The notes: a model not told the origin generated them from the letters alone. Shown: positions 40,507 through 50,507, counted from the first letter of the stretch. The stretch is 64,000 nt of DNA from Nostoc sp. ATCC 53789 (GCF_009873495.1 NZ_CP046703.1:3576501-3640500); one strand, 5' to 3'. A program made the numbers and translations.

Positions 40507-42723
40507 ATGCAGGTGGTGTCAGCTAGAGATATTACAGAGCAAAATCAGTCCCAAGAGGCTTTACAAATCAGAGAAAATAGTCGTCGAAAACAAAGCCAGA
40601 CATTAGTACAACTGGCAAGAAGTAAGACATTTCAACAAGGCAATCTTAATGCAGTATTGAGAGAGATCACAGAAACTGCTGCTCAGACGCTCTTAGTCAA
40701 GCGAGTTGGGGTGTGGTTATATAATGAAGAACGCTCAAAAATTGAATGCATCGATTTATATGATGTAAAGACTAAGGAGCATAGCTTTGGTAACTCGCTT
40801 TCACAAGAAAATTATCCAGCTTATTTCCAGGCATTAGAAGAAGAACGTACCATTGCCGCAAATGATGCCAGAAATGATATAAGAACCCAAGAATTATCCG
40901 AGCCTTATCTTTGTATTTTAGGCATCACATCCCTATTGGATGCACCCATTTGGCTAGAGGGTCGTTTGGTAGGCGTAGTATGCCACGAACATATAGGTGA
41001 ACTTCGCCAATGGACTTTAGAAGAAGAAACTTTTGCTGGCTCGATTGCAGATTTCGTGACTTTGGCTATAGAAGCAAGCGAGCGAAACATGGTACAGGAA
41101 GCACTGCGACAGAGTGAGGCGAAATTTCGGGCAATTTTTGAACGTTCTTCTATTGGTATTGGACTTATAGATATGAAAGCGCAGATAGTCGATACTAATC
41201 CGGTACTGTGCGAGATTTTAGGATACAGCCAAGAAGAACTATACGGTAAGCGCTTTACAGATTACATTTCCACGCAAAAGGGGGATTTAAAACTTTACAA
41301 ACAACTGGTGTCAGAAATTGGCAAAAACTCAGGGAAAACTTCAAGGTTCGGCTTCCAAGTCTCCGAACTTGAGGAACAGGCTGTCGATAAACATCGCATT
41401 GAGGTGGAAAGACGCTGCTTACATAAAGATGGTAGCCTAGTTTGGACTCATATCTCTGTTTCTGTTATACCAGACAGCAATGGTGAACCTGAGTTTTTTC
41501 TAGCGATGATTGAGGATATTACTGAACGCAAGGAAACAGAATTGAAACTACGTGCCTCTCAAGAAGCAGCAGAAGCTGCTAGTCGGGCAAAAAGTGAATT
41601 TTTAGCAACCATGAGCCACGAGTTGCGAACACCTCTTAATGCGATTATGGGCTTATCGCAGTTGCTGCAACAAGAAGTAGTTGGCTCTCTCAATGAAAAG
41701 CAGAACGAATATGTAAGTTGTATATATAGTAGTGGTGAGCATTTGTTGGCACTGATTAACGATATTCTTGATTTATCGAAGGTAGAAGCAGGCAAAGAAG
41801 AACTGTTACTGTCACCTTTACCAGTATCTGATTTATGTAATTATGCCATCTGGACAGTGCGTGATCGCGCCTCAGAAAAGGGGTTAAAACTCACCTACAA
41901 AATTGACCTACAAGAGGATATTTGTATTGCTGATGAGCGGCGCATCAAGCAAATGCTACTCAATTTGCTCACCAATGCCATTAAATTTACCCCAGCCGGT
42001 GATGTATCGCTGGTAGTGAAAAAAGCACCTCAAGGAATAACCTTTACAGTTTCAGACACTGGAATTGGTATAGACCCAAATCAGTTTCAATTTCTATTTG
42101 AACCATTTAAACAGCTTGATAGCCAATTAAATCGGCAGTATGAAGGCACTGGTTTAGGTTTAGCTTTAACACGCAAACTAGCGCGTTTGCATGGTGGAGA
42201 TTTAACTGTTACATCGACTTTAGGAGAAGGCAGTCAGTTCACTTTGTTTTTACCAAATCCAGTAATTTCGAAAGCAGTCGAGAATGAAAAGCATGAGGAA
42301 GATCAGGGAGATGAGGGAGAAGAATTTACTTTATCCTACTCCCCAGACATCCCCAAAAATAAAACTATTTTACTTATAGAAGAAGAGGAAAAAACTGCAA
42401 CAGTTTTGCAAGACTATCTTCAGTCAATTGGCTATAAAGTCAAGTGGATAGATAATGAAAACGATTTTTTGAACCAGGTGCAAAGCCTCCAAGCAGATTT
42501 AGTTTTTTTTGATTTCCAGCTAACTAGAAAAACTAGGATCTTAAATTTGCTAAATCTTCTTAGACAAAAGCCTTCTTGGAAAGATACACCGATTGTAATA
42601 ATGACTTTGAGCGAACCTATAGAAAAAGAAATTAATAAGTTACCAGGTAGTGCTAATGACTATCTTGTTAAGCCAATCCGCACAGTCCAGCTAGAGTCAT
42701 TACTAATGCGATATTTGAGCTAA
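40507..42723 (+). CDS. Hybrid sensor histidine kinase (GAF-PAS-HK-receiver)
   Basis: 738 residues. The N-terminus (VVSARDITEQNQSQEAL) looks like the tail of a PAS domain whose body is missing. A GAF domain follows (about 45-195), then PAS/PAC (about 205-345, ending AMIEDITERKETELK), HisKA with His371 (MSHELRTPLNAIMG), HATPase (DTGIGID, GTGLGLALTRKLARLHGG), an acidic linker, and a C-terminal receiver with Asp669 (VFFDFQL) and Lys in YLVKPI. No membrane segment is present. It should be a cytoplasmic sensor that passes phosphate to its own receiver. ATG 40507 has GAGGT 8 bases upstream, so the short PAS remnant is really translated. Confidence 0.9.
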   Translation: MQVVSARDITEQNQSQEALQIRENSRRKQSQTLVQLARSKTFQQGNLNAVLREITETAAQTLLVKRVGVWLYNEERSKIECIDLYDVKTKEHSFGNSLSQENYPAYFQALEEERTIAANDARNDIRTQELSEPYLCILGITSLLDAPIWLEGRLVGVVCHEHIGELRQWTLEEETFAGSIADFVTLAIEASERNMVQEALRQSEAKFRAIFERSSIGIGLIDMKAQIVDTNPVLCEILGYSQEELYGKRFTDYISTQKGDLKLYKQLVSEIGKNSGKTSRFGFQVSELEEQAVDKHRIEVERRCLHKDGSLVWTHISVSVIPDSNGEPEFFLAMIEDITERKETELKLRASQEAAEAASRAKSEFLATMSHELRTPLNAIMGLSQLLQQEVVGSLNEKQNEYVSCIYSSGEHLLALINDILDLSKVEAGKEELLLSPLPVSDLCNYAIWTVRDRASEKGLKLTYKIDLQEDICIADERRIKQMLLNLLTNAIKFTPAGDVSLVVKKAPQGITFTVSDTGIGIDPNQFQFLFEPFKQLDSQLNRQYEGTGLGLALTRKLARLHGGDLTVTSTLGEGSQFTLFLPNPVISKAVENEKHEEDQGDEGEEFTLSYSPDIPKNKTILLIEEEEKTATVLQDYLQSIGYKVKWIDNENDFLNQVQSLQADLVFFDFQLTRKTRILNLLNLLRQKPSWKDTPIVIMTLSEPIEKEINKLPGSANDYLVKPIRTVQLESLLMRYLS

Positions 42724-42825
42724 TTTTACTATGAAATTTCTTGTTTATTGGTTAGGAAATTTCGTATTTAAAATCATTGTCAACTGCTGTGATTACCAGT
42801 TATTAAAATAAGCAGATTATTTAGA

Positions 42826-43263
42826 CTATGAGATGTTTTTTCTCATTGTTACATGGCGAATGCTTGCTTCTTCAAATATTTCTCCCTCTTCTATAAAATC
42901 CAGTTTTTTGTATAAATTTATCACATATTCTTGAGCGTGAATCACAACTTGTGTAATATTTTTGTTAGCTATAATCTGTAGTGCCTTTTCCATAATTTTT
43001 GTACCAATACCCTGTCCTCTAGCTGTAGATAAAACTGCAAGCCTTTCTATCTTGGCAGTTTTATCTTCCAAGTATCTAATTCTGGCAGTACCAACAGCTT
43101 TTTCATTTAAATAAGCAATCAAATGCTCAGATATTGCATCTTTGCCATCAAATTCTAAAGCAGGATCTACATTTTGTTCATCCTGAAAAACTACTTGTCT
43201 AATTGCTTTAATTGTAGGAAAATCTTTAGACATTTCAGCAATTTTTATAGATAAATTACTCAT
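42826..43263 (-). CDS. GNAT-family N-acetyltransferase
   Basis: 145 residues from ATG 43263; a TTG just before is less likely. The acetyl-CoA site is visible as the R/Q-x-x-G-x-G/A pattern (ARGQGIGTKIMEKAL), preceded by the AKIERLAVLS strand. The sequence is close to ElaA/YjcF-type GNATs (VVFQDEQNVDPALEFDGKD..S.HLIAYL). The substrate is unknown. It converges on the hybrid kinase across about 100 bases. Confidence 0.88.
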   Translation of the reverse strand: MSNLSIKIAEMSKDFPTIKAIRQVVFQDEQNVDPALEFDGKDAISEHLIAYLNEKAVGTARIRYLEDKTAKIERLAVLSTARGQGIGTKIMEKALQIIANKNITQVVIHAQEYVINLYKKLDFIEEGEIFEEASIRHVTMRKNIS

Positions 43264-43947
43264 CAAACTCTTTCTGTTGTTAGATTATAAAATAATTAGG
43301 ATATATGGCAATATGCTTAGAATAGTGATATTCCGCCTCAGAATCTCACCCGAACCCGCTTATAAAAAACAGGGTTATTTTTTCTATTATAGGATCATAA
43401 TGTCAGGACTAATTTTAGCTTATTCGTAGCCAAACCAAGGCATTTATCTACTTTTTATGGGAAAATTTGAATTGAATTTTAGGGGTCTAAATGTAGATTT
43501 TACATCACTTGTCTCTGAAAAATCATGTTAGTTCTATATACTCAAAATTTTGCCATATCTCAATTTAATTGTAAACTCGCTTTACTCACCTTGATGACCC
43601 AAGTTGTTTTGGCATAATCCTTATTTCTGTGGTTCTGATTAAATTCATCATTGAGACTTAATTGCAATCAATTTGGAATTAACAATTTCGAAAAAAGCCT
43701 TAACCTAAATTTGTACTAACTTTAACTCAATCTTTGCCTACGCTGTATGCCTTAGTAAGAAGATTGTGTAGTAACTCTGGTAAAATACTGTATTCCAATC
43801 GGGTTTTAGATGTATTGCTACCATTAACCCAGAGCTAGAAGTCAAGCTGGAGGTTCTTAGGAGTTGCTGTTTACTGCATTTAAGGATTGGAGATTCATGA
43901 AACTGCAACTGATCCAATTACATATACTCTGAACCAAATTCACTGGA
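43264..43947. other. Intergenic region without recognised gene
   Basis: About 680 AT-rich bases between the divergent GNAT and hydroxylase-like genes. No frame with a ribosome site or known domain was found on either strand. The last part probably holds the promoter of the structured leader that follows. Confidence 0.6.
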
Positions 43948-44014
43948 GCGTAGACCCATGATAAGCACAAATGCTGTTTGCACGGAGGAAACCAGGTGTC
44001 TACGCCGACAGCAT
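43948..44014 (+). promoter_or_regulatory. Pseudoknot-like structured leader
   Basis: Two perfect helices interleave. GCGTAGAC (43948-43955) pairs with GTCTACGC (43998-44005), and ATGCTGT (43971-43977) pairs with ACAGCAT (44008-44014). The order 1-2-1'-2' is that of an H-type pseudoknot. It ends 52 bases before the ATG of the hydroxylase-like gene, so it may be a cis-acting RNA. It matches no riboswitch class that I can name. Confidence 0.45.
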
Positions 44015-44066
44015 GACATTTGCATATTTTCTGTGGAGTTTTCTTAACTATTCTTGAGGAGTACAA

Positions 44067-44567
44067 ATGCTTGAGGCTATCGCTGTTGCTTGGTTATTAC
44101 TGTTTTTTGGTGATTTTCTATCTACATTTATTTACCACGTACCCGAGCATGTTTTTGGTAGCCTTCATTTAAAAACGCACCACTCCTGGAAAAAAGATTT
44201 CCGCCACTACGCTATTTTGACTTTTAATCCTCAAGTTCTTTTAGATGGTATCTTAGGAGCTTTGCCTTATGTACTCATAGCAGTAGTCTTGTGGTCTTTC
44301 TCTCCCATTGGCGTTATTTCGGGATTACTGCTTGGTCAGTTTCATGTATGGTGGAGACACATAAGTGTACTTGGTTGGCAAACTCCAAAGCCTATAAATA
44401 TTTTATGCCAAATTTTATTTGTTACTACTCCTGAGAGACACTGGTTACATCATCACAAAACTAATTTAGGTTTCGGTGATATTTTTACATTCTTTGAACA
44501 ACCTGCACAAATGTGGTTACGCTGGCTTCGGTTACTCAGACTTCGCTTTCGCTACTCGCGGATCTAA
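44067..44567 (+). CDS. Fatty acid hydroxylase/carotenoid hydroxylase-like membrane protein
   Basis: 166 residues with several hydrophobic segments and the histidine clusters of di-iron membrane hydroxylases: HVPEH, HLKTHH, HVWWRH and HWLHHHK. These match the fatty acid hydroxylase (sterol desaturase-type) superfamily. It is shorter than most members, yet all His clusters are present. The substrate (a lipid or carotenoid) is not readable. Ribosome site GAGGAG lies 6 bases before ATG 44067. A pseudoknot-like leader precedes it and a strong terminator follows. Confidence 0.82.
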   Translation: MLEAIAVAWLLLFFGDFLSTFIYHVPEHVFGSLHLKTHHSWKKDFRHYAILTFNPQVLLDGILGALPYVLIAVVLWSFSPIGVISGLLLGQFHVWWRHISVLGWQTPKPINILCQILFVTTPERHWLHHHKTNLGFGDIFTFFEQPAQMWLRWLRLLRLRFRYSRI

Positions 44568-44600
44568 CTGAAGCTACTACTTATCTCAATACTTTTTAAA

Positions 44601-44640
44601 CGTACCAAAAGAAGTTGTGATCGCAGCTTCTTTTGGTACG
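44601..44640 (+). terminator. Strong hairpin terminator
   Basis: Perfect 14-bp arms CGTACCAAAAGAAG (44601-44614) and CTTCTTTTGGTACG (44627-44640), 33 bases after the hydroxylase-like stop codon. No long T-run follows, so it may act as a terminator or as an mRNA-stabilising hairpin. Confidence 0.65.
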
Positions 44641-44672
44641 CTATTTATCTTTTCAGAAAAATATATTATCAG

Positions 44673-44985
44673 GTAGTGGCAATTCATGAATTGCCCCTAC
44701 TGTATGTGGCTTTGTGTAAGCCCTAAAAATAAGCGAGTTACACAAACAGAAGTATACCTTTGTAACGAAGTATAAAGGTATTTGCTAATGTTCAACTTCA
44801 CTGTTATATCGCCAATATTTTTGGGAAAACTAGTCTTAATTAGTAAATTATTATATCTCTAGATTTTTATGATAATTTCTCTCTTTTCTAGAGAGGGCTG
44901 TTTTCCTTCTACCCTTCGGGTATCTCCTAAGCCCTTCGGGCACGCTTTGCGAACGGAGACGTTACGCGAACGCAGTCGCTCATGG
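44673..44985. repeat. Repeat-rich intergenic region
   Basis: It contains the palindrome GGCAATTCATGAATTGCC (44678-44695) inside a GTAG...CTAC frame, a word shared with the repeats at 4064 and 53573. Further on are CCCTTCGGG units with ACGCGAACGCAG (about 44921-44985). Frames called through this stretch on both strands are repeat-derived. No gene was accepted before 45110. Confidence 0.6.
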
Positions 44986-45109
44986 GGAAAACCCCCAAGA
45001 CCGACCTGTCTCACTTCTTGCCCTGTATTTCCTGTCTTCATTGATAAGATTAATCACCCAATTTGCTTGAATGGGGTTAATTTGCAACTTGCTGCTTATG
45101 AGGTGTTTT

Positions 45110-47107
45110 ATGTCCCCAGTTAGCCTCAGAAAGATTCTCAACAAAAAAGAATTGCCATCTCTCCTTCATAATTTAGTCTACCAACTCAACATTGCGATTG
45201 ATGTTGAACTCGTAGACGGCACAAAACTACTTAGCATTGGGGAGCAAACTACCGAAAACCGATATCCAATCGAGATGTCAGGAGAAATCATCGGTTGGGT
45301 TGTGGGAGGAGAACAGGCAACTCTAGTTGCAAATTTGCTCTCATTGTTGGCAAAGCAAGAAGCTGAGAAGAAAGTACTGGCCATAGAATTGCTAGAGCGA
45401 TACCAAGAAATTGATTTGTTTGACGATATCTCGACTCAACTCGCAACAAGTTTGGATACGCGACAGATTGCTCAACTCGTGCTTCAAGAATTAAGTCGAT
45501 TAATTGAATCGTCTGCGGGGATGATTCTGCTTTTGAGTCCAGATACAACTGCATTTGAAATCATTGCCGAATTTGGAGATTTTTTTGACGATAGCCACCC
45601 GGAACCAGGTAAGGGGATTATTGGCAACATTGTGCAATCCAACCGGGCAGAACTGATCAATGATGTGCAAACAGATCTTCGATTAGAGGTGAAAAAAAAC
45701 GTTAGCGCCATGATTTGTGTACCGTTACGAGCCAAAGAGCGGGTACTGGGAGCGATCGCGATTGGGGCATCCAAAACTGAATCATACAAAGCCGAACACC
45801 TGAAACTTGTGAGTATCTTTGCCTCTCAAACAGCGATCGCCATTGACAAAGCTCTGCTTTACGAGCAAAGCACTCAAGCAGCAGTTCAGGCACAAGCTCA
45901 GACAAAAAAGCTTCAGCAAGCTCTTCATGAGCTGCAATTGGCCCAAACTCAGTTAATCCAAAGCGAAAAAATGTCCAGTCTCGGACAACTTATTGCCGGA
46001 GTTGCCCACGAAATCAACAACCCGCTTAACTTTATTTGCGGCAATTTAAAGTATGTTGCCGAATACGCCCAAAACTTATTACACCTATTGGAAAACTATC
46101 AGAAATTCCTACCTGTTGTCCCTCCAGAGTTGGAATCAGAGTTAGACAATATAGACCTGGAATTTATCATGCAGGATCTCCCCAAACTGCTAGATTCGAT
46201 GAAACTGGGCACCGGTCGCATCGTAGAAATTGTCCAATCCCTGAAAAACTTCTCCCGCCACGATGAATCCGAAATGAAAGCCGTCAATATCCATGATGGT
46301 ATCGACGGAACGCTAATGATTCTTCACCATCGCCTGAAAGCAGATATTCACCGTCCGGCAATTGAAATCATCAAAGACTATGCAAAACTTCCCCCCATTG
46401 AATGCTATCCCGGACAGTTGAATCAGGTGTTTATGAACATCCTGGCAAATGCCATTGATGCTTTGGAGGAGACAATGAGTAATGGGGAATGGAAAAATTC
46501 TCATTCACCTCATCTCCTTGTCCCGCCATCTCCTCACTCTCCACTCCCCACTCCCCAAATCACTATTCGTACCAAAGTTCTTGATCGCCAGTGGGCTGTG
46601 ATTCGCATTGCCGACAATGGCCCAGGCATGAAGGAGGACGTTATCCACCGCATTTACGATCCCTTTTTCACCACAAAAGATATTGGTAAGGGAACCGGGT
46701 TAGGTATGGCAATCAGCTATCAAATTGTTGTAGACAAACATGGAGGAATGCTCAAGTGTCGTTCTCAACCAGGTGAAGGCACAGAATTCTGGATTCAGAT
46801 TCCCTTAAATTGTGCAGTGGTTGCCCCTACTGAAGAAGAGAATTACACCTCTGCCTCGCCAACTGTCACAACGATATTACCCCATATACCCGATGCCGAC
46901 GGCTTCATTCCATCAACAATTCCAATGCTCAAACCGACGGATTTACTGACCCGCCATACTCACTTGATCCAGCGACTTTCACAGCAAAATCCAGGTGTGG
47001 AAACTGCATCACCCGATGAAATTTACCAGATGTTCCAACGCCACCCAATTTCATTAAAGCTTTACGCCACTTTGTTGTCTTGGTTCTGTTGTTCTAACCC
47101 TACTTAA
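45110..47107 (+). CDS. GAF-domain sensor histidine kinase
   Basis: 665 residues from ATG 45110 (MSPVSLRKIL), chosen because GAGG lies just upstream. A short N-terminal region is followed by a GAF domain (about 90-255: SAGMILLLSPDTTAFEIIAEFG, SAMICVPLRAKERVLGAIAIGA), a coil, the H-box GVAHEINNP (His near 300), N box NILANAIDALEE and G boxes DNGPGM and GKGTGLGMAISYQ. Its kinase core is close to that of the 675-3983 kinase. An insertion of about 30 residues (EWKNSHSPHLLVPPSPHSP) in the ATPase domain is encoded by a C-rich repeat. The C-terminal 100 residues are of unknown nature. It is followed 26 bases later by another kinase. Confidence 0.88.
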   Translation: MSPVSLRKILNKKELPSLLHNLVYQLNIAIDVELVDGTKLLSIGEQTTENRYPIEMSGEIIGWVVGGEQATLVANLLSLLAKQEAEKKVLAIELLERYQEIDLFDDISTQLATSLDTRQIAQLVLQELSRLIESSAGMILLLSPDTTAFEIIAEFGDFFDDSHPEPGKGIIGNIVQSNRAELINDVQTDLRLEVKKNVSAMICVPLRAKERVLGAIAIGASKTESYKAEHLKLVSIFASQTAIAIDKALLYEQSTQAAVQAQAQTKKLQQALHELQLAQTQLIQSEKMSSLGQLIAGVAHEINNPLNFICGNLKYVAEYAQNLLHLLENYQKFLPVVPPELESELDNIDLEFIMQDLPKLLDSMKLGTGRIVEIVQSLKNFSRHDESEMKAVNIHDGIDGTLMILHHRLKADIHRPAIEIIKDYAKLPPIECYPGQLNQVFMNILANAIDALEETMSNGEWKNSHSPHLLVPPSPHSPLPTPQITIRTKVLDRQWAVIRIADNGPGMKEDVIHRIYDPFFTTKDIGKGTGLGMAISYQIVVDKHGGMLKCRSQPGEGTEFWIQIPLNCAVVAPTEEENYTSASPTVTTILPHIPDADGFIPSTIPMLKPTDLLTRHTHLIQRLSQQNPGVETASPDEIYQMFQRHPISLKLYATLLSWFCCSNPT

Positions 47108-47133
47108 AATACGCCACTAGAGAAACCTTAACC

Positions 47134-50100
47134 ATGTTTAAGCAACTTGATGATTACAATAGTCAGCTATTTGAAAAATGTCCTGTTGGCCTAGCATTGT
47201 GCCGAACAGATGGGACGCTAATTAATACTAACCTTGCCTATGCTGCTATTTTGGGGCGCACTGTTCCAGAAACCCTGAATCTCAGCTATTGGCAAATTAC
47301 TCCTGAAAGCTATGCTGCCTCTGACCGAGCTACCCTAGAAAACCTAGAACAAACTGGTCGCTATGGGCCTTACGAGAAGGAGCTAATTCACAAAGATGGG
47401 CATCTAGTCCCGGTCAGAATCTCCGGGCTGATAATTGAGAAAGATGGCGAACGAATGATTTGGTCTAGTGTGGAGGATATCAGCGATCTTCGACTCGCCC
47501 AGCAGGAACGCCAACATACTGAACAAATCTTGAAACAGAGTGAAGCTCGATATCGCTCTCTAGTAACCGCTACGACACAAATTGTTTGGGTAAGCACACC
47601 AGAAGGAATTTGCATTGAACTAGCAAGCTGGATAGCATATACAGGTCAAAGTCTAGCAGAAGCGGCAAATGGAGGTTGGATTGATGCCGTTCATCCTGAC
47701 GATCGCGATCGCACAGCCCAAGTCTGGTATACAGCTGTGGCCAAGTGCAGCATTTATGAAACAGAATACCGAATTCGTGGCAAAGACGGCAGCTATCGCC
47801 ACTTTTCTGTCTGTGGTGCCCCAGTCTTGGAAGCAGACGGCGACGTTCGAGAGTGGGTTGGCACCTGCACCGATATTCACGATCGCAAACTAGGAGAACA
47901 AACTCTCCAACAAAACGAACAACGGTTTCGCTCTCTGGTGACTGCTAGCTCACAAATTGTCTGGGTGGCTACGCCTGAAGGACTGGCGGTAAGCCATGAA
48001 ATGCCTACCTGGTTAGCGTACACAGGTCAGAGTGCAGAAGAAGTTGAGGGTTTGGGCTGGCTTGATCCGATTCACCCCGATGACCGTAACCGCACAGCCT
48101 TAGCCTGGAGTACTGCTGTGGCAAATAAGAGCCTCTTTCAAACTGAATACCGATTTCGTGGCAAAGACGGCAGCTATCGCCACTTTTTTGTCTGTGGTGC
48201 CCCCGTCTTAGAAAAAGATGGCAGCGTTCGAGAATGGATTGGTACTTGCACCGATATTCACGATCGCAAACAAGCAGAAGCCGAAAATCAACGTTTGATG
48301 GATATGTTAAATCATTCCAGTGATGCCATCATCGTTCGTGACATGAGCGACAAAATCTCTCACTGGAATCAGGGTGCCGAGAGACTCTACGGTTGGACGC
48401 GTGAAGAAGTAAAAGGCCAATGTATTCAAGCATTTCTCAAAAAAATCTTTCCAAAACCAAAAGAAGAAATCATCGCAGAGTTATTAGAGCAAGGTAATTG
48501 GGAAGGAGAAGTGCAACACCTCACCCATTTTGGCAAATTGATTATCGTCCAGAGTCGATGGACATTGCAACGAGACATCGACGGTCAGCCCTGCGCGGTG
48601 CTAGAAATTAATACCGATATCACTGCCCGCAAACAAGCAGAAATTGCTCTGCGGCAACTGAATCAAGAACTGGAAGCCAGAGTTGCAGAGCGGACAGCTG
48701 CCCTGCAAAATACCTTAGCAGAAGCACACGGATTAAATGCCATTTTAGATAACTTAGCAGACGGTTTATTAGTGGCAGACACCGTAGGACAAATTACCCA
48801 CTTCAATCCTGCCTTTTTAGCTATGTATGAATTGACAGATACCTCTGTCAACGGTCACTACCGAGAACTGCCAATATCTGGTTTAGCAGAACTGGTTGCC
48901 CGAACTCAATCTCATCCCGGAGAGGTATTTTCTGCTGAAGTTGCACTGACGAAGGAACGCATTGGTCAGGCAGTGGCGACCGCTATTTTCAAAAAGACGG
49001 TGGAGCAAGAACCCCCTACCTGCTTCGGTTCTGCGCTGCTGATTCGGGATATAACAGCAGAAAAAGAGATTGACAAGATGAAGACCGACTTTATCTCAAC
49101 GGTTTCCCACGAACTGCGAACACCACTAACTTCTGTTCTCGGTTTTGCATCAATTATTAAAGAAAAGCTAGAAACTGATGTGTTTCCAATAATTTCTACT
49201 GAAGACCGCAAGCTTCAAAAAACCATTAAGCGGGTGGCGGATAATCTCAACATTATTGTGTCGGAAGCAGAACGACTCACATCTTTGATTAACGATGTCT
49301 TAGACATCGCCAAGATGGAAGCAGGTAAGGTGGAATGGCAGATGCAGCCGCTCGATCCCAGCGAATTACTGGATTGGGCAACCAATTCTACCGCCGGGTT
49401 GTTTGAAACCAATGGCTTGCAGTTAGTCAGCGAGATTGAACCTGGACTGCCTCAGATAGTAGGCGATCGCAACCGTTTGCTGCAAGTTTTAATTAATCTG
49501 ATTTCTAATGCCGTTAAATTTACCGAATCTGGTTGTGTTACCTGCCGCGTCAAACAAGGAGACGACGGTGTTTGCATCAGCGTCATCGACACAGGCATTG
49601 GTATTGCACCAGAAGATCAGCCAAAAGTGTTTGAGAAATTCCGCCAAGTTGGTGACACCCTCACCGACAAACCCAAAGGCACAGGGTTAGGGCTACCCAT
49701 CTGTAAACAAATCATCGATCATCATGGCGGTAGAATTTGGGTTGAAAGTGAACCAGGGAATGGCAGTATATTCTCATTCATCATTCCCACCTACACCAGC
49801 GATCAAAAAACCACTACTAATCTGAATCTGGATACGCTAGTCAAACAACTTAAAGAACACGTCATTACCACAAACCCAGTGGTGAACAAAAACCGTAAAA
49901 CCATTTTAGTTGTGGATGATGACGCTAACATTCGGGAACTGCTTCGTCAACAACTAGAAAATGAAGGCTACAACGTTCAGGAAGGAAAGGACGGCGTGGA
50001 TGCAATTCATCAAATTAAAATAGCCCGTCCCGATCTGATTCTCTTGGACGTGATGATGCCCCAAATCAACGGTTTTGATGTGGCAGCTGTTCTCAAGAAT

Positions 50101-50505
50101 GATCCTCAGACCGCAGACATTCCGATCATTATTTTGTCAATTATTGAAAACAAAGAACGGGGCTACCACATTGGTATTGATCGCTATCTCACCAAGCCCA
50201 TTAATACAGAGAAACTCCTCAACGAAATTGGCTCACTGCTTTACCAGGGTACTTCTAGTAAAAAGGTATTAGTTGTAGATAAAAATGCATCAGCTTTAAA
50301 AACCTTATCCGATGTACTACAAGCTCAGGGATACAACGTGATTGAAGCCTCTAATCCGCAAGAATGCATAAATAAAGCTCTGTCAGCCAAACCTGACATG
50401 ATCATCATCGATTCTATCTTCTCTCAAGAAGGTGATTTGGTGAAAACCCTACGGTTTGAGAAAGAGTTAGAAAATGTATTTTTTATTATGCTGTCTGAGC
50501 AGTAA
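47134..50505 (+). CDS. Multi-PAS hybrid sensor histidine kinase with two receivers
   Basis: 1123 residues, ATG 47134. Five PAS domains are seen: about 12-120, 135-250, 258-380, 385-505 and 540-650. The second and third are near-duplicates (YRIRGKDGSYRHFSVCGAPVLE versus YRFRGKDGSYRHFFVCGAPVLE). HisKA has His659 (VSHELRTPLTSVLGFA), and HATPase has DTGIGIA and GTGLGLPICKQI. Receiver 1 has Asp972 (ILLDVMMPQ) and the Lys in YLTKPI. Receiver 2 has Asp1093 (IIIDSIF), but the chain stops 30 residues later (FFIMLSEQ), before the expected Lys. It lies 26 bases after the GAF kinase, with another receiver 100 bases after it, so the three genes probably form one signalling unit. Confidence 0.92.
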   Translation: MFKQLDDYNSQLFEKCPVGLALCRTDGTLINTNLAYAAILGRTVPETLNLSYWQITPESYAASDRATLENLEQTGRYGPYEKELIHKDGHLVPVRISGLIIEKDGERMIWSSVEDISDLRLAQQERQHTEQILKQSEARYRSLVTATTQIVWVSTPEGICIELASWIAYTGQSLAEAANGGWIDAVHPDDRDRTAQVWYTAVAKCSIYETEYRIRGKDGSYRHFSVCGAPVLEADGDVREWVGTCTDIHDRKLGEQTLQQNEQRFRSLVTASSQIVWVATPEGLAVSHEMPTWLAYTGQSAEEVEGLGWLDPIHPDDRNRTALAWSTAVANKSLFQTEYRFRGKDGSYRHFFVCGAPVLEKDGSVREWIGTCTDIHDRKQAEAENQRLMDMLNHSSDAIIVRDMSDKISHWNQGAERLYGWTREEVKGQCIQAFLKKIFPKPKEEIIAELLEQGNWEGEVQHLTHFGKLIIVQSRWTLQRDIDGQPCAVLEINTDITARKQAEIALRQLNQELEARVAERTAALQNTLAEAHGLNAILDNLADGLLVADTVGQITHFNPAFLAMYELTDTSVNGHYRELPISGLAELVARTQSHPGEVFSAEVALTKERIGQAVATAIFKKTVEQEPPTCFGSALLIRDITAEKEIDKMKTDFISTVSHELRTPLTSVLGFASIIKEKLETDVFPIISTEDRKLQKTIKRVADNLNIIVSEAERLTSLINDVLDIAKMEAGKVEWQMQPLDPSELLDWATNSTAGLFETNGLQLVSEIEPGLPQIVGDRNRLLQVLINLISNAVKFTESGCVTCRVKQGDDGVCISVIDTGIGIAPEDQPKVFEKFRQVGDTLTDKPKGTGLGLPICKQIIDHHGGRIWVESEPGNGSIFSFIIPTYTSDQKTTTNLNLDTLVKQLKEHVITTNPVVNKNRKTILVVDDDANIRELLRQQLENEGYNVQEGKDGVDAIHQIKIARPDLILLDVMMPQINGFDVAAVLKNDPQTADIPIIILSIIENKERGYHIGIDRYLTKPINTEKLLNEIGSLLYQGTSSKKVLVVDKNASALKTLSDVLQAQGYNVIEASNPQECINKALSAKPDMIIIDSIFSQEGDLVKTLRFEKELENVFFIMLSEQ

Positions 50506-50507
50506 TC

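Noticed and set aside
44859..45123. Frames on both strands upstream of the GAF kinase
   Set aside because: They are built from CCCTTCGGG and related repeats; no domain or conserved start.
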